In this document: piece by piece, positions 42,487-47,055 of the stretch | Layout: each line of letters begins with the position of its first letter | Position numbering within the stretch: the stretch's first letter is position 1 | Assembly (NCBI GenBank): GCA_937983065.1 | Contig: CALKAL010000040.1 | Span: 1-47,055, forward strand | Direction of reading: 5' to 3' | Source: an uncultured Bacillaceae bacterium | Lineage (GTDB): Bacteria; Bacillota; Bacilli; Bacillales; Alkalibacillaceae | DNA: 47,055 nt | The notes under the pieces: model-generated | What the model saw: only the letters and a program-made list of their open reading frames with translations | Told to the model about the DNA's origin: nothing | Database searches by the model: none | Translations under genes and position numbers: made by a program

Positions 42487-44331
42487 ATGAATCGTACACA
42501 AATTAGTAAGATGTTTCAAACGATGAGACTAAATCAAAGAACACCGACTGTCCTCTCTTTAAGAGACGGTCAATTTGTGACGGGTAAAGTTGAAAAATTT
42601 TATCCAGGAAATAAGGCTCTTATCCAAATTAATGGTCACCGAATTGTTGCCGAAGTCGATTCGCCAATTGTTTCAAATAAAAATTATTTATTACAAGTGA
42701 AAAGTAGTCATCCATCCATTCATTTACAAGTCATTCACAATGAGGCGGTAAAAAATAGTGAAGATGTCGCGGAAAAAATTTTACGACAGTTTAATTTGAA
42801 AGGTTCAAGAAGCGAATTAGCTCTTTTAACTGAATTGATTAAGGGAGAGGTTCCAATTAGAAGGGAAAACGTGCTCCCGTTACTTCAACTCATAAAAAAT
42901 AACGGGATGAATGATACGAACGTACTAAAAGAAATGCTTATTCGCCAATTACCCTTAACCCAGTCGGTATACGATGCAATTTCTCAACGACTAAATCAAC
43001 ATTTATCGTATGCCCAATTAGTAAATCAAACCCAACAATCGTTATTAACTGAAATAAATACGAATGAGAAAATGCAGCTTAACAATTATTTATCACTTAT
43101 TTCGAATCAACCGTTGCGGAATGAAAATGTTGTTCAGTCTTTCGTTTTTCAAGCATTACTTGAGGTTGGTAGAAATGATCCGACGACTTTTGAATTGTTT
43201 AAGCAAGCTGGTCTTATTCGTGAAAATGTCGACTTTCAAACGTGGTCTAGTCAATGGCGAAGCTGGGCAAGTCAAAATCAAGTCCCTCTATTAACGCTTA
43301 ATGAACAATCCAATTTACCGTTTAATATAAAATCGAGTGATATTACAAATGCGATATTACGTTTAACAAATGAACAACTCCCGATGACAAAACAACAAAT
43401 TCAAGCGTTAAATTCGCTGTTTAACGAGTTAAAAATGATTCAAACAAATAATTCGGGTTCGTTAAACAAAGTGAGTCATTTAATGCAACAAGTCAATCTA
43501 AATCACCTTAGTGAAATGACTGCAAGGGGAACATTTATAAATCAATTGATGAATTCAATCCAACAAGGACAATTAAATGACGTTAGGCAGCTTTTAAATT
43601 CTGAAGAAGGTCAACAGCTTTTAAACGATTTGAATGCTCGTTTAAATGAGCAAGTATTAGGCCGTCATGAAAGGGCATTTACTTTTTGGCAAATGGTCGC
43701 TTTAAATCATGATGGACTAAATCAACCAGACTCATTTCATACGAAACTTCAAGCCTTTTTACAACTCACTCAGTTTGAAGGGGCAACGAATAAATTAGAC
43801 AATTATCCTTCTTTACTTAGTTTACTTCAAGCTGCATCTAGCCAAGCGTCGAGCCAATCATTAAGTGAATCCATGAATCAGCTCCAACAAATTTTTCAGG
43901 CGATTCATTTATCGTTTAATGAAACAAATCGGGAATGGCTGCAATTTTTAGTCCAGTTTCCTAAAGAGGTATTTCATTTGAATGAAGATATGTGGCTAGA
44001 ATTTGAAGGGAAAAGGGATCAAGATGGTAAAATTGACTCTTCCCATGCTCGTATTTTATTTTATTTGAACTTACCGAATTTGAACGAAACCGTCATTGAT
44101 ATGCAGGTTCAAAATCGGAATATCCATTTAACGATCTACAATGAACATGTCGAATCTTTAAAACATTTTTCTAAAACGATTGTTAATGGGCTCGAGCAAA
44201 TGCTTGAACAAAAAAACTATCATTTAGAGCTTATACATTTTTTACCGTATAAAGAAACGAACGAAAAACAAATGCGACAATTCGAGCTTCAAGATTTTAA
44301 TTTTACTGAAGGGATCGACATTAAAATATGA
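42487..44331 (+). CDS. ylqG: YlqG-like protein with a possible FliK-type C-terminal domain
   Basis: 614 residues from ATG 42487 (AAGGA upstream; another ATG at 42475 lies inside that site). No signal peptide or membrane segment. It starts MNRTQISKMFQTMRLNQRTP, has a small beta-rich N-terminal region (VTGKVEKFYPGNKALIQING), then a long Gln/Asn-rich helical middle. Residues about 520-590 read ILFYLNLPNLNETVIDMQVQ, RNIHLTIYN, then a helix and LEQMLEQKNYHLELIHFLPY. The L-x-L-P-x-L opening, beta strands and closing Leu-rich helix plus strand resemble the C-terminal domain of the flagellar hook-length protein FliK. It overlaps by 4 bp the next gene, an FlhB C-terminal homologue, which supports that reading. 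Family name by position (B. subtilis ylqG); function not known. Confidence 0.85.
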   Translation: MNRTQISKMFQTMRLNQRTPTVLSLRDGQFVTGKVEKFYPGNKALIQINGHRIVAEVDSPIVSNKNYLLQVKSSHPSIHLQVIHNEAVKNSEDVAEKILRQFNLKGSRSELALLTELIKGEVPIRRENVLPLLQLIKNNGMNDTNVLKEMLIRQLPLTQSVYDAISQRLNQHLSYAQLVNQTQQSLLTEINTNEKMQLNNYLSLISNQPLRNENVVQSFVFQALLEVGRNDPTTFELFKQAGLIRENVDFQTWSSQWRSWASQNQVPLLTLNEQSNLPFNIKSSDITNAILRLTNEQLPMTKQQIQALNSLFNELKMIQTNNSGSLNKVSHLMQQVNLNHLSEMTARGTFINQLMNSIQQGQLNDVRQLLNSEEGQQLLNDLNARLNEQVLGRHERAFTFWQMVALNHDGLNQPDSFHTKLQAFLQLTQFEGATNKLDNYPSLLSLLQAASSQASSQSLSESMNQLQQIFQAIHLSFNETNREWLQFLVQFPKEVFHLNEDMWLEFEGKRDQDGKIDSSHARILFYLNLPNLNETVIDMQVQNRNIHLTIYNEHVESLKHFSKTIVNGLEQMLEQKNYHLELIHFLPYKETNEKQMRQFELQDFNFTEGIDIKI

Positions 44332-44603
44332 GAAAAAAGGATCGAAGCTTAAAAGAAGCGATTGCTTTAAAATACGATGAATCGATTGATGATGCACCGT
44401 CAATCGTCGCAAAGGGTGAAGGGTTAATTGCGGAACAAATTTTACAAAAAGCGACGGAACATCATGTGCCCGTTTATGAAGATCCGACATTAATTGAACT
44501 CATGGGTGAATTAAATATTAATGATAAAATACCAGAAGATTTATATAGTGCTGTAGCAGAGGTTTTTGTATTTATATATCGAATGGACCAAAAATTACAG
44601 TAA
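44328..44603 (+). CDS. ylqH: YlqH, stand-alone FlhB C-terminal-like protein
   Basis: 91 residues that read as the cytoplasmic tail of FlhB/YscU export-switch proteins: EAIALKYDESIDDAPSIVAK, then AEQILQKATEHHVPVYEDPT, and IPEDLYSAVAEVFVFIYRMD. It begins about where the autocleaved FlhB fragment does and lacks the NPTH cleavage tetrapeptide and all membrane segments. The ATG overlaps the ylqG stop (ATGA), so the two are coupled. Comparable free FlhB C-domains exist in other bacteria. Whether it takes part in flagellar export here is unknown; no other flagellar gene lies in this window. Confidence 0.92.
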   Translation: MRKKDRSLKEAIALKYDESIDDAPSIVAKGEGLIAEQILQKATEHHVPVYEDPTLIELMGELNINDKIPEDLYSAVAEVFVFIYRMDQKLQ

Positions 44604-44651
44604 ATATCGGATAAAATAAGTTCGAACCTTTTGTATATATCATTTTTTATG

Positions 44652-44657
44652 TATAAT
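44652..44657 (+). promoter_or_regulatory. Candidate -10 of the sucCD promoter
   Basis: A perfect TATAAT at 44652-44657 lies about 70 bp before sucC. The nearest -35-like TTGTAT (44631-44636) is 15 bp away, closer than ideal, so regulated use is possible. Confidence 0.5.
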
Positions 44658-44728
44658 AAAAGCAGTGTGTTTTTTTAACACAATATAGACACAATTCATG
44701 TCGTATTAGATTGATGGGAGGATGTAAC

Positions 44729-45889
44729 ATGAACATTCATGAGTACCAAGCGAAGGAAGTTTTCCGCAAGTACAACGTTGCAGTCCCTAATAGTAAAGTT
44801 GCTTTTTCTGTCGATGAAGCCGTAGAAGCAGCTAAAGAATTAGGTACTGATATTACAGTTGTTAAAGCACAAATTCATGCTGGAGGTCGCGGAAAGGCTG
44901 GCGGTGTTAAAATCGCTAAAAGTATTGACGAAGTAAAAGAGCATGCACAAAATATTTTAGGAAAAGTTTTAGTTACTGAACAAACTGGCCCTGAAGGTAA
45001 GGAAGTTAAAAGACTTCTCATTGAAGAAGGCTGTGATATCCAAAAAGAATATTACCTCGGTGTCGTTTTAGATCGAGCAACTTCTAAAGTTGTTATGATG
45101 GGTTCTGAAGAAGGTGGAACGGAAATTGAGGAAGTAGCAGAAAGAACACCTGAGAAAATCTTTAAGGAAGTTGTTGACCCTGTCACTGGTCTAAATCCTT
45201 TCCAAGCGAGAAGACTTGCATTTAATATGAATATTCCTGATGAAATGATTAATAAAGCGGTTAGTTTCATGATGAGCTTATACCAGCTTTTCGTTGAGAA
45301 AGATTGCTCAATCGCTGAAATTAATCCACTTGTTACAACAGGAGACGGAAATGTTCTTGCTTTAGATGCGAAATTGAATTTCGATGACAACGCATTGTAC
45401 CGTCAAAAAGATATTTTAGAATTAAGAGATTTAGACGAAGAAGATCCGAAAGAAATTGAAGCTTCAAAATATGATTTAAGCTACGTTGCTCTAGATGGTA
45501 ATATCGGTTGTATGGTTAATGGAGCAGGTCTTGCTATGTCAACGATGGATATTATTAAATATTACGGCGGTGAACCAGCAAACTTCCTTGATGTTGGAGG
45601 AGGCGCTACTGCTGAAAAAGTAACGGAGGCATTCAAAATAATTTTATCAGATAAAAATGTTAAAGGTATTTTCGTTAATATTTTTGGTGGAATTATGAAA
45701 TGTGACGTCATTGCTGAAGGTGTCGTTGAGGCAACGAAGCAAGTCGGTTTAGAAATTCCTCTCGTCGTTCGTTTGGAAGGAACGAATGTCAAACAAGGTA
45801 AAGAAATTTTAAATAAATCTGGTTTAAACATAACATCTGCCGATTCTATGGCTGATGGCGCAGAGAAAATCGTATCTTTAGTAAAGTAA
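44729..45889 (+). CDS. sucC: Succinyl-CoA synthetase beta subunit (ADP-forming)
   Basis: ATP-grasp subunit of the TCA-cycle enzyme that makes ATP from succinyl-CoA. From ATG 44729 (after GGGAGGATG) it has 386 residues, like B. subtilis SucC, and starts MNIHEYQAKEVFRKYNV. KAQIHAGGRGKAGGVKIAK (nucleotide binding), EINPLVTTGDGNVLALDAK (metal) and FLDVGGGATAEKV are conserved. It forms a heterodimer or tetramer with SucD downstream. Confidence 0.97.
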   Translation: MNIHEYQAKEVFRKYNVAVPNSKVAFSVDEAVEAAKELGTDITVVKAQIHAGGRGKAGGVKIAKSIDEVKEHAQNILGKVLVTEQTGPEGKEVKRLLIEEGCDIQKEYYLGVVLDRATSKVVMMGSEEGGTEIEEVAERTPEKIFKEVVDPVTGLNPFQARRLAFNMNIPDEMINKAVSFMMSLYQLFVEKDCSIAEINPLVTTGDGNVLALDAKLNFDDNALYRQKDILELRDLDEEDPKEIEASKYDLSYVALDGNIGCMVNGAGLAMSTMDIIKYYGGEPANFLDVGGGATAEKVTEAFKIILSDKNVKGIFVNIFGGIMKCDVIAEGVVEATKQVGLEIPLVVRLEGTNVKQGKEILNKSGLNITSADSMADGAEKIVSLVK

Positions 45890-45909
45890 AGAAAGGACGG
45901 GCGAAATAG

Positions 45910-46812
45910 ATGAGTGTTTATGTAAATAAAGACACAAAAGTAATTGTTCAAGGAATTACGGGCGCCACAGCTCAGTTCCACACAAAGCAAATGCTTGAAT
46001 ATGGTACTAAAATTGTCGGTGGTGTTACGCCGAAAAAAGGTGGAACAGAAGTTGAAGGTGTACCTGTTTTCAATACGGTGGAAGATGCAGTCAAAGAAAC
46101 GAATGCTACAGCTTCCGTCATTTATGTTCCAGCACCTTTTGCAGCTGATGCTATTATCGAAGCAGTCGATGCAGAGTTAGATCTAGTTATCTGTATTACT
46201 GAGCATATTCCAGTATTAGATATGGTTAAGGTTAAACGTTATATGGAAGGCAAAAAGACGCGTTTAATCGGTCCGAACTGCCCAGGAGTAATTACACCAG
46301 AAGAAAGTAAAATTGGGATTATGCCTGGCTATATCCATAAGAAAGGTCACATCGGTGTCGTTTCCCGCTCTGGAACCTTAACTTATGAAGCAGTTCATCA
46401 ACTGTCTGAGCGTGGTTTTGGACAATCGACAGCGGTTGGTATCGGTGGAGACCCGGTTAACGGAACAGACTTTATCGATGTATTAAAAGCGTTCAATGAA
46501 GACCCTGAAACTGAAGCTGTTATTATGATTGGTGAAATCGGAGGAACAGCTGAAGAGGAAGCGGCAGAGTGGGTTAAAGCGAATATGAAAAAGCCTGTCG
46601 TCGGATTTATCGGTGGTGCAACTGCGCCTCCAGGAAAACGTATGGGACATGCTGGAGCGATTATTTCTGGCGGTAAAGGGACGGCTGATGAAAAGCAACG
46701 TGTCATGCGCGAGTGTGGCATAACAGTTGCAGAAACACCAGCTGTCATGGGTGAAACAATGATTAAAGTGTTAGAAGAAAACGGTCTATACGATAAATGT
46801 AAAACACATTAA
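45910..46812 (+). CDS. sucD: Succinyl-CoA synthetase alpha subunit
   Basis: CoA-binding subunit that carries the phosphohistidine. The 300-residue protein shows a Rossmann start (VIVQGITGATAQFHTKQML), RLIGPNCPGVITPEESKIGI and, near residue 245, MGHAGAIISGGKGTADEK with the phosphorylated histidine. AGAAAGGACGGG precedes the ATG, 20 bp after sucC. No terminator is visible between its stop and the repeat that follows. Confidence 0.97.
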   Translation: MSVYVNKDTKVIVQGITGATAQFHTKQMLEYGTKIVGGVTPKKGGTEVEGVPVFNTVEDAVKETNATASVIYVPAPFAADAIIEAVDAELDLVICITEHIPVLDMVKVKRYMEGKKTRLIGPNCPGVITPEESKIGIMPGYIHKKGHIGVVSRSGTLTYEAVHQLSERGFGQSTAVGIGGDPVNGTDFIDVLKAFNEDPETEAVIMIGEIGGTAEEEAAEWVKANMKKPVVGFIGGATAPPGKRMGHAGAIISGGKGTADEKQRVMRECGITVAETPAVMGETMIKVLEENGLYDKCKTH

Positions 46813-46823
46813 TGGATGAATTA

Positions 46824-47055
46824 GAGGCTGGGACATAACAAAAAGGATGATTTAAAAAACCGAACGATGAGTTAACCTAGCTCTGGAAATATACGTAGAC
46901 TCCTGCGGGAAGGAGAGCCTAGGTGAGACCCCACAGTGCGAATGCACGAGGTCGATGACAAGCGTCACGTCCTGTGACGTCATCGACACTTGTACGTCCT
47001 TGTACTGCGGAGGCTCACCAGCTCCACCGGCGTAGGAGACACTGCGAAGGATTTC
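46824..47055. repeat. GC-rich intergenic inverted-repeat element, cut by the window edge
   Basis: After sucD the sequence turns clearly GC-richer than its surroundings and no convincing gene is seen. It contains GAGGCTGGGACATAAC, GACTCCTGCGGG and GGTGAGACCCC, phrases I associate with dispersed intergenic repeats in halophilic Bacillaceae. GGTGAG (46922-46927) pairs with CTCACC (47014-47019). Inside, GTCGATGAC (46951-46959) and GTCATCGAC (46979-46987) form a perfect outer arm around GTCAC/GTGAC with loop GTCCT. It may fold as a long hairpin and might also terminate sucD. Right end not in window. Confidence 0.7.

Noticed and set aside
46921..47055. A CRISPR array or tRNA-like gene in the terminal GC-rich block
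   Set aside because: There are nested inverted repeats but no regularly spaced direct repeats and no tRNA cloverleaf signature.

Overview
This window reads as a chromosomal core segment of a low-GC, endospore-forming Bacillota, most likely a Bacillaceae-type species. Three things point there. Gene order follows the Bacillus subtilis lspA-pyrR ... sucCD stretch almost gene for gene. A 25-residue SpoVM gene is present, so the organism should sporulate. Bacilli-type regulation is visible, with PyrR attenuators, a FapR operator and an L19 leader. Species cannot be fixed from the sequence. Comparisons with B. subtilis are from memory, not from a search.

Layout. 1-870: the 5' part of a minus-strand DUF5694 gene running off the left edge, with a 16-bp perfect palindrome in its promoter region. 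870-4585: lspA-rluD, then pyrR and pyrP, each behind its own PyrR-type attenuator; the biosynthetic pyr genes are absent. 4595-6304: rqcH on the minus strand. 6440-19428: a long plus-strand series (yicC, remA, gmk, rpoZ, coaBC, priA, fmt, rsmB, prpC, prkC, rsgA, rpe, thiN). 19460-20457: spoVM, then divergent rpmB and yloU. 20490-30303: fakA, sdaAB-sdaAA, recG, the FapR lipid operon fapR-plsX-fabD-fabG-acpP, and rnc. 30412-30636: a small minus-strand DUF1128-like gene. 30746-39788: smc, ftsY, ylxM, ffh, rpsP, khpA, ylqD, rimM, trmD, rplS. 40088-40555: a membrane-anchored DUF4367-like protein in an isolated transcription unit. 40809-46812: rbgA, rnhB, the ylqG-ylqH pair, sucC, sucD. 46824-47055: part of a GC-rich imperfect inverted repeat cut by the right edge.

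Functionally the window joins translation and ribosome work (RluD, Fmt, RsmB, RsgA, RimM, TrmD, RbgA, L19, L28, S16, RqcH), membrane targeting (FtsY, YlxM, Ffh), phospholipid synthesis under FapR control plus FakA, chromosome maintenance (Smc, PriA, RecG, RNase HII), Ser/Thr phospho-signalling (PrpC/PrkC) and central metabolism (Rpe, SdaA, SucCD).

No mobile element, CRISPR array, rRNA or tRNA gene was seen. No defence island or clearly new multi-gene system was found. The most thought-provoking unit is ylqG-ylqH, where a protein with a FliK-like C-terminal region sits directly before a stand-alone FlhB C-terminal-like domain. The main departures from the expected gene order are the missing pyr, def and rlmN genes, the inserted DUF4367-like and DUF1128-like genes, and the terminal repeat.
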